Assembly (NCBI RefSeq): GCF_030062155.1 | Contig: NZ_CP118268.1 | Span: 95,985-159,984, forward strand | DNA length: 64,000 nt | Origin: Pantoea sp. Lij88 | GTDB taxonomy: Bacteria; Pseudomonadota; Gammaproteobacteria; Enterobacterales; Enterobacteriaceae | Reading direction: 5' to 3' | Shown: positions 37,293 to 45,914 of the stretch, piece by piece | Position numbering within the stretch: position 1 is the first letter of the stretch | How the letters are laid out: the number at the start of each line of letters is the position of its first letter | Notes under the pieces: generated by a model | Databases searched by the model: none | Seen by the model: the letters and a program-made list of their open reading frames with translations, nothing else | Told to the model about the DNA's origin: nothing | Made by a program: the position numbers and the translations under genes

Positions 37293-37447
37293 GCGGTTTC
37301 TCCTGTCATCTTTTCGGACAGCGGCTGGAATGCTGTCGCAAAGCGTGGAAACACGCCTGAGGCATGAATGCCTGGAGCGTGAAGGGTGAGACCCTGCGCT
37401 GCGCGAGCGCAGGAAAGAAAGAGAACAGATAAAGATAAGCTTAGCAT
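37289..37447 (-). CDS. Candidate 52-residue coupled peptide upstream of fabF-like gene
   Basis: A short frame starts with AGGA 5 bases before its ATG and ends in TGA overlapping the fabF-like start (ATGA). Its start lies 44 bases from a TetR-type operator, almost the same as the 39 bases seen for tetR itself. The product begins with a hydrophobic stretch (MLSLSLSVLFLSC) followed by an Ala/Gly/Pro-rich tail. There is no recognised homology. It could be a small membrane or secreted protein, or a leader whose translation feeds the synthase. Confidence 0.45.
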   Translation of the reverse strand: MLSLSLSVLFLSCARAAQGLTLHAPGIHASGVFPRFATAFQPLSEKMTGETA

Positions 37448-37491
37448 CAGGATCCTGAATGATGACCAGAGAGAGGCTTAGCTTTGATCAT

Positions 37492-37515
37492 GTGACCATT
37501 TAAGTCAATGGTCAC
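37492..37515. promoter_or_regulatory. TetR operator copy 1 (GTGACCA-N10-TGGTCAC)
   Basis: A 24-bp inverted repeat immediately after the tetR stop and upstream of the fabF-like transcription unit. Its arms extend to 9 bp (GTGACCATT/AATGGTCAC). The same 7-bp arms with the same spacing recur in front of tetR. Confidence 0.8.
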
Positions 37516-37521
37516 GACCTG

Positions 37522-38136
37522 TCAGGGTGCAAGGCTTCGAAGCACCAGCGCAGCCAGTTGTGCGGAGGCGGCCTCTGCCTCATCGAGACTGTATTGCAGG
37601 AGCACCGGACTGACATAGGGTTTGATCACCCGGTAGATCGCTTCTGCCGCTTCGTCAGCAGGCGTTTTACGCTCAAACTCGCCCGTTTCACGGCCCAGAC
37701 GAAGGATCTGCTGAATCAGATTCAGAATACGCTTTTCGTATGCCAGGGCGGATGGCCAGCGATCGCGCGACGCGACGGCGGCAATGTCATAGAGTTTGCG
37801 TTCATGAAAAAACAGCTCAGTGCTGGAGGAGGAAAGCGTGCGAAACAGTCGCCGCAGTTGTTCCGATGCCCCCGGTACATCAGCGATCGCAGCTTCAGAG
37901 CGCTGCATAATCATCGCCAGCCGGTTTGAACAGATGACTTCGCCAATCGCCTGCTTCGATTCAAAAAATTTGTAGATGTACGCCTTAGAGAAGCCGATAG
38001 CTCGGGCGAGATCGGAAACGGTGGTCTTTTCGTAGCCGTAATGCGCGAAGTGCTGCATGGCAGCATCCACAATCTGGTCACGCACGCTGTGCCCGGCGGG
38101 GCCGCGGGTGCCACTGTCCGTAACGGATTCAGTCAT
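37522..38136 (-). CDS. TetR-family transcriptional regulator, 204 aa
   Basis: The N-terminal helix-turn-helix is characteristic (VRDQIVDAAMQHFAHYGYEK, TTVSDLARAIGFSKAYIYKF; residues about 18-57). A variable helical ligand-binding domain follows and shares no obvious ligand signature. It is transcribed in the same direction as the fabF-like gene, each unit having its own copy of the same 24-bp operator. The simplest model is repression of itself and of the fabF-like unit, relieved by an acyl or other hydrophobic ligand. The ligand is inferred. Confidence 0.9.
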   Translation of the reverse strand: MTESVTDSGTRGPAGHSVRDQIVDAAMQHFAHYGYEKTTVSDLARAIGFSKAYIYKFFESKQAIGEVICSNRLAMIMQRSEAAIADVPGASEQLRRLFRTLSSSSTELFFHERKLYDIAAVASRDRWPSALAYEKRILNLIQQILRLGRETGEFERKTPADEAAEAIYRVIKPYVSPVLLQYSLDEAEAASAQLAALVLRSLAP

Positions 38137-38175
38137 TGTTATAACCTGACGAGTTGGTAAGTGGTTAAAAATTCA

Positions 38176-38199
38176 GTGACCACTGTTATTGGTGGTCAC
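38176..38199. promoter_or_regulatory. TetR operator copy 2 (GTGACCA-N10-TGGTCAC)
   Basis: A 24-bp inverted repeat 39 bases upstream of the tetR start, with the same arms and spacing as the copy at 37492. Here the arms reach 8 bp. Confidence 0.8.
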
Positions 38200-38522
38200 A
38201 TTTTAGACGTGGTTTTCATGAAACACTACATTTTGCTGCGGATAAAAAGAGAGAGCGGTTATCAGTTCAGTTGAACCGCATTCCCGGTGAGAGGAGGAAG
38301 CAGAGTTGTTTGCAGAACGGCGCGTCTTAAAGAGAAATAACCCATTTCAGTAAACCCGCTTATGGGCTGGCAGGACATTTTTAGAATGTATTCGTGACAT
38401 TAGTCGCATTTTTTGTCAAGACGGTAAAGCCGCTTTAAGGTGGCTATTTAAGGTCTCTTTAGTGAATATTTATATAACGTAATTTATAATAACGGTAATT
38501 AAGCAAATTCAGCGTATTTTTA
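38200..38522. other. Divergent intergenic region, about 320 bases
   Basis: Separates tetR from the ToxR-like gene. The right part (from 38400) is AT-rich. I see no gene; it should hold the promoter of the ToxR-like/FidL-like pair. Confidence 0.35.
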
Positions 38523-39350
38523 ATGATTTACATCATCAACGACATTATCACCTTCAATTCAGATGACTGTACGCTGAGTCATATCCCTACCCAGGAGTCA
38601 CTGAGCCTGAGCATTTCATCGGGCCGGCTATTTGAACAGCTGTTGAATTCCGGTGGTGAAATACTGGCGCGTGACACCCTGCTGACCGAGGTCTGGGATA
38701 AATATGGTTTACGCGGTTCAAACAGTAATCTGAATCAGTATCTCAGCATTGTGCGCAGAGCGCTTGCCGCCTTCGGCTGTGAAAACCTGATCATTACCAT
38801 TCCAAAAATTGGTATACGCCTCAATACCGAAATCAAAGTTGAACGTGAATCACCTCCCTCTCTCGTCAGGGCGGAAGAAGCACAGGATGAAATGCTCGCT
38901 GAGGTTGCTGTTGCCGGTCCGGAAAATCAGGTCCTGTCACCTGCTCCAGAATGGGCAGGTCGCGTTGTCAAAAAAACTTTCCCCGCCTTCAGGGTGACGT
39001 TCATCCTTATTGTGCTGGCATTAATGGCGAGTACTGCCTGGTACTATGCTGCCCGTGATACTGATATTAATACAGGCATGAGTACTGTAAAACTTGAAGG
39101 GGGGTGTGAGGCCGTGTTTATTCAGGGGCTGGACGTTTTTGAGAAAAAATCGCTGAGTAAGCAAATTCTTCAGATGCTCGCAGAGAATAATGAATCCTGT
39201 GTGCCCGGACGACGCATCTATTTTGATAAAAACACCGCATTCTCCACCACTAATTATGGAAGGACGCTTATCTCCGCCTGTAACCTCAATGGCAGTGGAC
39301 ATATTATTTCTTGTGAAAATTTTTACTATCTTGACTGGAGAATCAATTGA
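38523..39350 (+). CDS. ToxR-like membrane-bound winged-helix regulator, 275 aa
   Basis: Residues 1-105 form an OmpR/ToxR-type winged helix (IIDIITFNS-like opening, GEILARDTLLTEVWDKYG, then YLSIVRRALAAFGC). An acidic linker, one membrane helix at about residues 160-180 (VTFILIVLALMASTAWYY) and a periplasmic domain with four Cys residues follow. Such one-component regulators sense envelope conditions and bind DNA directly. The next gene starts within its stop codon. Being next to the fimbrial/secretion block, it is a candidate regulator of it, as inferred from position. Confidence 0.85.
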   Translation: MIYIINDIITFNSDDCTLSHIPTQESLSLSISSGRLFEQLLNSGGEILARDTLLTEVWDKYGLRGSNSNLNQYLSIVRRALAAFGCENLIITIPKIGIRLNTEIKVERESPPSLVRAEEAQDEMLAEVAVAGPENQVLSPAPEWAGRVVKKTFPAFRVTFILIVLALMASTAWYYAARDTDINTGMSTVKLEGGCEAVFIQGLDVFEKKSLSKQILQMLAENNESCVPGRRIYFDKNTAFSTTNYGRTLISACNLNGSGHIISCENFYYLDWRIN

Positions 39351-39844
39351 GAAGGCGCGCTACCTTCACGCTGACGTTCACGCTTGCTGTGCTGTTGCTG
39401 CTGATCTTTGCAGGCATTAACTATTTTAAGCCTCATACAAGCGTTCTGCCTTTTCATTGCTTAACATTCAGTCGCTATGAACTTAGTCATGATGCTAATG
39501 AAAAAATAGACTTTGCGGTTTCTCAGGACCTGCGTTTCGTCGATCTTAACTCTGGCTATCTGCTGCTGAACGGAAAAGTAACGTCCGGGGACAAGGTGAC
39601 CATTCTGAACCGGCGCATTGTGCTGAACAATGGTCATGAAATTGAAGACAATACCTATCGTTATAAGATCAGAACGATCATTACTTCAACGAATGATACG
39701 ACGCCGGATACGGTATTCAATCGGTTGCTGGCAGAAATCACGCTGGATCCCACCTATGTGCAACTGGACATCACTCAGCTCGATGACAGCACCTATCTTA
39801 TCGGCGCGCCGCTTGCCTATCTTTTTAGCTGCCAGAAATATTAA
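39347..39844 (+). CDS. FidL-like membrane protein, 165 aa
   Basis: A short basic start (MRRRAT), one membrane helix (about residues 8-26) and a periplasmic domain of about 135 residues. It resembles the FidL-like family found next to ToxR/CadC-type regulators, where it probably assists signal transfer much as ToxS assists ToxR. The start is TTG, with GGAG 6 bases upstream. The TTG overlaps the regulator stop (TTGA), so the pair is translationally coupled. A strong terminator follows. The ToxR/ToxS analogy is inference. Confidence 0.75.
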   Translation: MRRRATFTLTFTLAVLLLLIFAGINYFKPHTSVLPFHCLTFSRYELSHDANEKIDFAVSQDLRFVDLNSGYLLLNGKVTSGDKVTILNRRIVLNNGHEIEDNTYRYKIRTIITSTNDTTPDTVFNRLLAEITLDPTYVQLDITQLDDSTYLIGAPLAYLFSCQKY

Positions 39845-39870
39845 GTCGTACGGCACTCTGCTGAAATCGA

Positions 39871-39903
39871 AACCGGAAGGACTTTTGCCCTTCCGGTTTT
39901 TTC
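39871..39903 (+). terminator. Rho-independent terminator
   Basis: 10-bp stem AACCGGAAGG/CCTTCCGGTT with an 8-base loop and a T6 tail, after the FidL-like gene. It lies between convergent units and may also stop the secretion operon. Confidence 0.88.
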
Positions 39904-39926
39904 ACATTGGCAGACAATAAACTGTG

Positions 39927-40358
39927 TTAGCCGGTCCGGAAGGTTTTCAGTATCCCGGTAAAAAGCTGAATGTCCTCTTCTGTGAGAGGTGCCGCTTTTG
40001 ACAGAGAGAAGATCAGAATATCATCCATGTTCAGTGTAAATATCGCCTGTTTTTGATAAAGACGCTGATTATCGGGTCGCAGAAAATCGTAGGTAATCAT
40101 AATGCCGGTGGTCAGGCCATCACCTAACACCACAGGCTGATGATCCTGCTGCTGCCAGTCTTTCATCTGCTTTTGAAAAATAGCCAGCTGGCTAAGAATG
40201 TACTCTTCCGGATTATTATGGTTCCCTAATTTATCGCGGGAAATAGTGATCGGCGGCAGAGCTGATTGCGTATGAACCAGTGTGTTCAGCGTTCGCTCAC
40301 AGTAGCCCTGTGGCAATGTGATCATACCTTCGCTGAAGCGGCAAAGAGACTTATCCAT
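39927..40358 (-). CDS. DUF1795/DcrB-like protein, 143 aa
   Basis: The opening CRFSEGMITLPQGYCERTLNTL fits the DUF1795 pattern (hydrophobic strand, LPxGxxxRTxN), as in the Eag chaperones that shield transmembrane segments of type VI effectors. There is no signal peptide, so it is cytoplasmic. It is the last gene of the exporter operon, 30 bases after the C39 ABC transporter. Here no type VI genes are present. The natural guess is a dedicated chaperone for the hydrophobic double-glycine peptides, but this is inference. It could also be an unrelated accessory protein of the same fold. Confidence 0.75.
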   Translation of the reverse strand: MDKSLCRFSEGMITLPQGYCERTLNTLVHTQSALPPITISRDKLGNHNNPEEYILSQLAIFQKQMKDWQQQDHQPVVLGDGLTTGIMITYDFLRPDNQRLYQKQAIFTLNMDDILIFSLSKAAPLTEEDIQLFTGILKTFRTG

Positions 40359-40388
40359 GCGTCATTTCCATATTGTTGTGGGTGTTCT

Positions 40389-42533
40389 TTAACTGAATAA
40401 TTGCTCTGCAGTGACCTCGCTGAGCATGCCGTTATTAAGCAGGACGAGTCTGTCTGCACTTCGGATCGTTTCCGGGCGATGTGCAATGATGATTCGGGTA
40501 ATTTTCATCTGCTTAATGGCGTTGTTAATCTGCGCTTCGTTATAGATATCAAGATGGCTGGTTGCCTCATCCAGAACCAGAATATGGGGTTCACGGTACA
40601 GCGCGCGTGCCAGCAGAATACGTTGCAGTTGCCCTCCCGACAGAAATGACCCCATATCGCCGACCAGACTTTGATAATTCATCGGCATTTTCATGATATC
40701 GCCATGAATCTGGGCCAGGCGTGCCACACGCGTAATTTTTTCGTGGTCGGGTTCATTATCAAAGAAGCTGATGTTCTCACTGATAGAGCCTGAAAAGAGA
40801 ATGTCATCCTGCATCACACAGCCGATCCGGTTACGGTGGTGTTCAAGTCCGGTCTGGGTGATATCCAACCCCCCCACCGTGATAGTGCCGGCTTCAGGGT
40901 GCAGCAGGCCAAGAATGATTTTGGCCATGGTGGTTTTTCCCTGTCCGGATGGCCCCACGATGGCCAGGCTTTCGCCTGCTTTAATCTCCAGATTTGCACC
41001 ATCGACAACCCAGGGTTCCGTCGGTGCATAGCGGAATCGGATATCATTCAGTCTGATATCCTGCGGTTCTTCAGTTTCATAGTCGGTGCTTTTACTGACC
41101 AGAATGGGGTTGGTTTCAGAACTGTCTTCTGTTTCTGACAACACAATATCGGCCAGACGTTCGCCATGCATACGCAGCATTCTGAAATCGATGATGGCGT
41201 TGATTAAACCCGCGCCGCGACTCATAAACTGATCGGAAAAGCTGATGAAGGCCGTCAGCATACCGGCGGAGAAGTTACCATCGAGCACCTGCAGCGCGGC
41301 CAGCCAGACCAGAACGACCCGGCCTATTGACGTCAGTAACCCCTGTGCGGATCCAAACAGAATATTAAGCTTCTGTATCACAATGCCTTTATTGGTGGTA
41401 TCCACCAGAAAGTTCATGTAAGCCGAGAGGCGGGGGATCTGTTTATTATTGGTTTTCACTGCCTGTATACCGCGCAATGTCTCAAGCAGAGAAGACTGGG
41501 TTCGTGCCGAACTGATTATCTGCTCTTCGTTGGCCCGGCGAACCGGATCGTAGGCCAGGAAGCGCAGCAGCGCATAAGCGATAAAAAGACCAATGACCAG
41601 CCAGGCAAGTTGCGCATTATAAATGAAGAGCATTACTACCGTGACAATTGACATGACACCGTCCAGTACGGTGCTGATGAAACGGCTGGTCAGCGTACTC
41701 TGAATGGTATTAAGTGAACCGTAACGGGAGAGAATGTCACCTGTGTGTCGTGATTCGAACCACTCCAGCGGCAACTTCAGCATATGGTGACAGACGTTTA
41801 TGGTCCACTGCACACTGAGCTGGCTGGAGAACCAGCTCATTACCCACGAGCGCAGGGCTGTGACGATCGTCTGAAACAGCGCGATCATGATAAAGCCCAT
41901 ACCAAGCAACGTCAGCAAAGAGTAGTCAGCTGAGACCAGCACCATATCCATAACCCATTGCATAAAGAATGGGGTCAGGACGCCGAACAGCTCCAGCGCG
42001 ATCGACAGGATGAGCACCTGAGCAAAGGCAGATTTAACGCCGGTGACGCTGCCCACCAGCTTCATCATGGAGATGCTTTCTTTTTCCTCTTTGACTTCGA
42101 AGCTGGAAGAGGGAACCAGCTCCAGAGCGACGCCAGTGAAGGCGCTGGAGGCCTCTTTGAATGTCAGCTCCCGAATGCCACGCGCAGGATCATGCAGGGT
42201 TATTTTATTGCCGCGCACTTTTTTCAGTACGACAAAGTGGTTCAGTTCCCAGTGCAGAATGCAGGGCATGCGAAGTTTAGATAACTCTTCCATTTCCACA
42301 CGCAATGCCCGTGAAGTCATGTTGAGCTGTTGTGCCATCGCAATAATATCAGCCAGTGTGGCCCCTTTGAGTGAGGTGGCGAACTGGCGACGTAACGTAA
42401 TCATGTCGATTTCATGACCGTGATAATTGGCCACCATGCCGAGACAAGCCAGCCCGCACTCCGCTGCCTGTGACTGACGAATCATCGGCAGGCGGTTAAA
42501 CCATTTAAAATTGAGTTTCTCTAATAACAACAC
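40389..42533 (-). CDS. C39-peptidase bacteriocin ABC exporter, 714 aa
   Basis: A CvaB-type transporter that cleaves double-glycine leaders and exports the mature peptide. The N-terminal C39 peptidase has its Cys26 (QAAECGLAC, with oxyanion Gln22), His99 (NHFVVLKK) and Asp115 (LHDPARG), all present and so predicted active. Residues about 165-450 carry the six-helix membrane domain. The ABC domain has Walker A GPSGQGKT, signature LSGGQLQR and Walker B HILVLDEATSHLD. It lies 17 bases after the HlyD-like gene. Its likely cargoes are the two leader-bearing peptides at the head of this gene block. Confidence 0.93.
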   Translation of the reverse strand: MLLLEKLNFKWFNRLPMIRQSQAAECGLACLGMVANYHGHEIDMITLRRQFATSLKGATLADIIAMAQQLNMTSRALRVEMEELSKLRMPCILHWELNHFVVLKKVRGNKITLHDPARGIRELTFKEASSAFTGVALELVPSSSFEVKEEKESISMMKLVGSVTGVKSAFAQVLILSIALELFGVLTPFFMQWVMDMVLVSADYSLLTLLGMGFIMIALFQTIVTALRSWVMSWFSSQLSVQWTINVCHHMLKLPLEWFESRHTGDILSRYGSLNTIQSTLTSRFISTVLDGVMSIVTVVMLFIYNAQLAWLVIGLFIAYALLRFLAYDPVRRANEEQIISSARTQSSLLETLRGIQAVKTNNKQIPRLSAYMNFLVDTTNKGIVIQKLNILFGSAQGLLTSIGRVVLVWLAALQVLDGNFSAGMLTAFISFSDQFMSRGAGLINAIIDFRMLRMHGERLADIVLSETEDSSETNPILVSKSTDYETEEPQDIRLNDIRFRYAPTEPWVVDGANLEIKAGESLAIVGPSGQGKTTMAKIILGLLHPEAGTITVGGLDITQTGLEHHRNRIGCVMQDDILFSGSISENISFFDNEPDHEKITRVARLAQIHGDIMKMPMNYQSLVGDMGSFLSGGQLQRILLARALYREPHILVLDEATSHLDIYNEAQINNAIKQMKITRIIIAHRPETIRSADRLVLLNNGMLSEVTAEQLFS

Positions 42534-42550
42534 AGAACAGACCTTCTAAA

Positions 42551-43810
42551 TCAGAGAGAAATTTTGTGTCCCAGCGCGAAAATCGGCTCCAGTACCCATT
42601 CATAGAGATGACGTTTGTCGACAATAAAGTCGGCGTCCAGCGCCATACCCGGCTTCAGTTTTTCATCCTGCGAATAAGCAGAAATGGTTTGTTTATCGAG
42701 TGCGACCAGCACCCGATATTGCTGTTCCTGAATATTGTTTTTACCGGTTAAGGTGGAAACTTCCTGAGGAGAGAGGGCGGTGCGGGAAACTTCGGTCACC
42801 CTGCCATACTGCTGACCAAATTTTTGGTAAGGGAAGGCTTTGTAACGCAGCACAACCCGCTGACCTGGCTTAATAAAGCCAATGGATTGTGTATTCACCA
42901 TGATGCGGGCAACCAGATCGGAATTGCTCGGCAGAATGGAAATCGCTGACTGGCCGGCATTCAGCATCTGACCATTTTTAATCATGATCATGCCGACATA
43001 GCCACTTTTTGGCGCACGGAGTTCAAAGGATCGCCGCGCTTCATTCTCCGCCATCGATTGACGGTTATCTGCCAGCTGCCGCTCGATATCGTTACGTTTT
43101 TTCTCATCATCCAGCGGCCTTTCATCCTGCTGCTGTTCCGCCTGAACGATTTTCTGGGACGTATCCAGCAACTGACGCTGGTACTCCTGATAGCGTGCCT
43201 GACTATCGAGTAGCGCAGATTCCTGCTCTTCAAGTTGACGGTTTGAGGCGTAACCCTCCTGATGCATAGCATTCAGTTTATCGAGTTGCAGCTTTGCTAA
43301 TGCCACCTGTTTACGACGGTGTGCAAGCTGCAATTTAAGCTGTTCCTGCTGAAGTTTCAGACTGCGGATTGTGTCCGATAACCCCTTCATCTCCACGTCA
43401 TGCAGTTTGGCCAGTGTCTCAAGATCCTGCTGCAGCCTTTCCCGCTGACCTGCCAGGTTTTCCGCAATGACCTGACGCGTCTGTCCCATTTGTGTTGAAA
43501 TTTCTGATGACAGCACCATGAGAACATCCCCCTTTTTGACGAGCTGTCCTTCTTTAACCGGAATATCAACCACCGTGGCGCTGACAGGAGGCGGAATAAC
43601 TAACATGCCATTTTCAGGCAGCAGTTCACCGGTAGAAGATTCATATTTTGTATAGCTACCAAAAATAAAAAAAAGAGCGGTAACGGCAGTAATAAAAATC
43701 ACCACAGAAATGACAAGCCAGCGATAAGGTGGACAATAGAGTGCCACGACACCCAGGTTACCCCTGTTAGCGGCATCAAGCGCCTCCTGGCGGAAGAGTG
43801 ACTGTTCCAT
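42551..43810 (-). CDS. HlyD/CvaA-like secretion adaptor, 419 aa
   Basis: The membrane-fusion protein of a type I secretion system. A short cytoplasmic N-terminus (residues 1-28) is followed by one membrane helix (about 30-52). A lipoyl-like half (VVDIPVKEGQLVKKGDVLM), a long coiled-coil hairpin (about residues 105-250, rich in Gln/Leu/Lys), the second lipoyl half (APKSGYVGMIMIKNGQML) and a beta-barrel domain follow. This is the form used with C39-type peptidase exporters. It lies between the TolC-like and ABC genes with gaps of 26 and 17 bases, so all three form one operon. Confidence 0.92.
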   Translation of the reverse strand: MEQSLFRQEALDAANRGNLGVVALYCPPYRWLVISVVIFITAVTALFFIFGSYTKYESSTGELLPENGMLVIPPPVSATVVDIPVKEGQLVKKGDVLMVLSSEISTQMGQTRQVIAENLAGQRERLQQDLETLAKLHDVEMKGLSDTIRSLKLQQEQLKLQLAHRRKQVALAKLQLDKLNAMHQEGYASNRQLEEQESALLDSQARYQEYQRQLLDTSQKIVQAEQQQDERPLDDEKKRNDIERQLADNRQSMAENEARRSFELRAPKSGYVGMIMIKNGQMLNAGQSAISILPSNSDLVARIMVNTQSIGFIKPGQRVVLRYKAFPYQKFGQQYGRVTEVSRTALSPQEVSTLTGKNNIQEQQYRVLVALDKQTISAYSQDEKLKPGMALDADFIVDKRHLYEWVLEPIFALGHKISL

Positions 43811-43836
43811 TTATATATTCATCATGATTAAAAGGA

Positions 43837-45159
43837 TTAACGGCACTGAAAAAATTTCAGCATGTCGAGGGATAGCGATCCGGTGCTTTGCGCCAGATTA
43901 ATCAGAGCATTGAGATAACTTAAGCGGGCTTCAGCCTGATCTTTTAGCGCGGTATAATATTTTTGCTGGGCATCCAGCTCATCATTAACGGTCCGAAAAC
44001 CCATTTCACGGCCATACCGGACCGACACGACTTTTTCACGCGCTGAGTCAACGGCGTTCTTCTGAGCCCTGATTAAGGCTTTGCCATTGGTCAGGCTAAG
44101 CCAGGCAGAACGCGTATCGGTGGCTGCTTTGCGTTGCGCTTCCATCGTGGAGTACTTTGCCGCCTGACGGCGGTAGGCCGCTTCAAAAGATTGCGAAACC
44201 TGACTACCGCCGGCAAACAAGGGAAAAGAAACATTTACGCCATACTGCAGATTGTTACTCTTCGAACTGGTCCCAAAGATTGCGTTATAAAGAACATTGT
44301 CTTCGTTATCATTACGGCTCCAGTTTTTGCCGTAGCGGGCATAGAGTGAAACCACCGGCATATGCGCGCCGTCGGCCGCGAGGACATCTGCATCGGCCTG
44401 ATCGGTCTGCAGCATCGCGATTCTGATATCGGTATTGCGTTGCTGGCTGGCATTAATCGCATCGGTGAGCGAAGCGTAGGGTGGGGATTTAAGACACTGA
44501 AAATTTACGGGTTCGATACCATCCGGACTGATACCGGATAATCGACGAAATGCCTCGCCTGCCAGCAATAACTGATTGCCTGCTTCAATTTCTTTTGCCT
44601 GCGCCAGCGCGAAGTTAGCTTTTGCTTCATCAAGTTCCGTGCGGGTATTCTGGCCATTAATTAAACCGGTCTGCAATTTTTGCTGCTGTTGCTTAAAATT
44701 ATGACTGGCTGATTTTGCGGCCTGCAAAACTTCCTGCTGATAAAGCACGGTAAAATAAGCATTGCTGATGGAATTTAATAATCTTTCTTCAGCCTGTTTT
44801 CCCTGCGCCTCAGCAGTACTGGCGATAGCAACACCTTTACGCCACCCGGCATATTTACTCATATCAAAGAGGGGTTGCCTGACGCTCAGATCATAACTGT
44901 GATTCGTCACGCCACTCTGGTATTTTTTGTCAGGCTGTTCCTGGCGATCCCAGCTTCCTTCAAGTGTTAACGCTGGCAGCATACCGGCCATTCCTTGCCA
45001 GTATTTTTGTTTATCGGCAGCGCTACTCATCTGACTCGATTGTAATGCGGAGTCATACGTTAATGCAGCTTTAGCGGCCTGTTCAAGGCTGGCTGCAGAT
45101 GTGATTAATGGTGCACAAAATAGTGCAGACAATACAATTTTAATATTATTGAATTTCAT
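43837..45159 (-). CDS. TolC-family outer-membrane channel, 440 aa
   Basis: A dedicated TolC-like protein. The signal peptide (MKFNNIKIVLSALFCAPLIT, cleaved at about residue 22) is followed by the OEP repeat pattern: SLEQAAKAALTYDSALQSSQ near the start and its structural repeat around residue 235. A long helical barrel alternates with beta strands. Having its own channel means this exporter need not share the housekeeping TolC. It is 36 bases downstream of the LuxR-type regulator and upstream of the adaptor gene. Confidence 0.92.
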   Translation of the reverse strand: MKFNNIKIVLSALFCAPLITSAASLEQAAKAALTYDSALQSSQMSSAADKQKYWQGMAGMLPALTLEGSWDRQEQPDKKYQSGVTNHSYDLSVRQPLFDMSKYAGWRKGVAIASTAEAQGKQAEERLLNSISNAYFTVLYQQEVLQAAKSASHNFKQQQQKLQTGLINGQNTRTELDEAKANFALAQAKEIEAGNQLLLAGEAFRRLSGISPDGIEPVNFQCLKSPPYASLTDAINASQQRNTDIRIAMLQTDQADADVLAADGAHMPVVSLYARYGKNWSRNDNEDNVLYNAIFGTSSKSNNLQYGVNVSFPLFAGGSQVSQSFEAAYRRQAAKYSTMEAQRKAATDTRSAWLSLTNGKALIRAQKNAVDSAREKVVSVRYGREMGFRTVNDELDAQQKYYTALKDQAEARLSYLNALINLAQSTGSLSLDMLKFFQCR

Positions 45160-45195
45160 GGTTTTCGCTGTGTGTATAAATATTATGCTGATGCG

Positions 45196-45858
45196 TTAAA
45201 CGAGTTCCTGTGCAAAAACATACTTAATTAAATCTGTATTGGTCTGGAGTTGAAGTTTGCGCATGGCGTTGTATTTTTGGGTTGCAACAGTGCTTATGCT
45301 GCGTTTGCGCGCTTTGGCTATCTCCATTAAGCTATATCCAATCGCGAAGAGTCGGATGACCTCGACCTCGGAAGGTGATAAGAGTGTTCGCGTTGTATTC
45401 TCAGGTGCAGAAAGCATTAAGTTTTTCATCTGTTCTGAATAGTATATTCCTGAGTTTGATGAACAAGCCCAGTTAAATGCCCTGACCAAATCACGAATAT
45501 TATCGCGTTTGTGTACGATAGCACTGATCGGGATTTGTAATATACTTTTCATAACAGCCTGACTCTTTTGCGCAGTAAAAATAATGATCTTCAGTTCCGG
45601 GTTTTGTTTGTAAATCTGTTCTATTTTTCTTGCGCCATTTAAATCATTACGTTCGAAGTTAAAGCAAAAATCAGTGATTAATATGTCCGGAATCTCCGTC
45701 CTGATTTTGGATAGTAAATCTTCAGTTTCGATCGGATAAGCAGCAATACTCAGATCGGAGAATTCTTTTAATAATATGGTCTGAATGGAGTAAAGAATAA
45801 AGGGACTTTCATCAGAAACCCCGATTTTTATTTTTCTCATTCCCTGATGCATATTCAC
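45196..45858 (-). CDS. LuxR-type response regulator (FimZ/RcsB-like), 220 aa
   Basis: The receiver-like domain at residues 8-125 has the candidate phospho-acceptor in DILITDFCFN and a Lys in IVHKRDN. The LuxR helix-turn-helix follows at about residues 150-210 (LSPSEVEVIRLFAIGYSLME and SISTVATQKYNAMRKL). It resembles fimbrial regulators such as FimZ. It lies between the fimbrial adhesin gene and the TolC-like gene, and no kinase gene is close. GTG 45858 is the best start because AAAGGA lies 6 bases before it. It is probably a joint regulator of fimbriae and secretion, by position. Confidence 0.85.
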   Translation of the reverse strand: MNMHQGMRKIKIGVSDESPFILYSIQTILLKEFSDLSIAAYPIETEDLLSKIRTEIPDILITDFCFNFERNDLNGARKIEQIYKQNPELKIIIFTAQKSQAVMKSILQIPISAIVHKRDNIRDLVRAFNWACSSNSGIYYSEQMKNLMLSAPENTTRTLLSPSEVEVIRLFAIGYSLMEIAKARKRSISTVATQKYNAMRKLQLQTNTDLIKYVFAQELV

Positions 45859-45879
45859 AGATAATCCTTTGCTGTAGTT

Positions 45880-45911
45880 AAAATCTAAAGCAGGGCTCAG
45901 CAGAGCCCTGC
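45880..45911 (-). terminator. Terminator of fimbrial operon
   Basis: Perfect 9-bp stem GCAGGGCTC/GAGCCCTGC with a 4-base loop. It is followed on the minus strand by TTTAGATTTT. It separates the adhesin gene from the regulator/secretion unit, so the latter probably has its own promoter or depends on read-through. Confidence 0.8.
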
Positions 45912-45914
45912 CGA

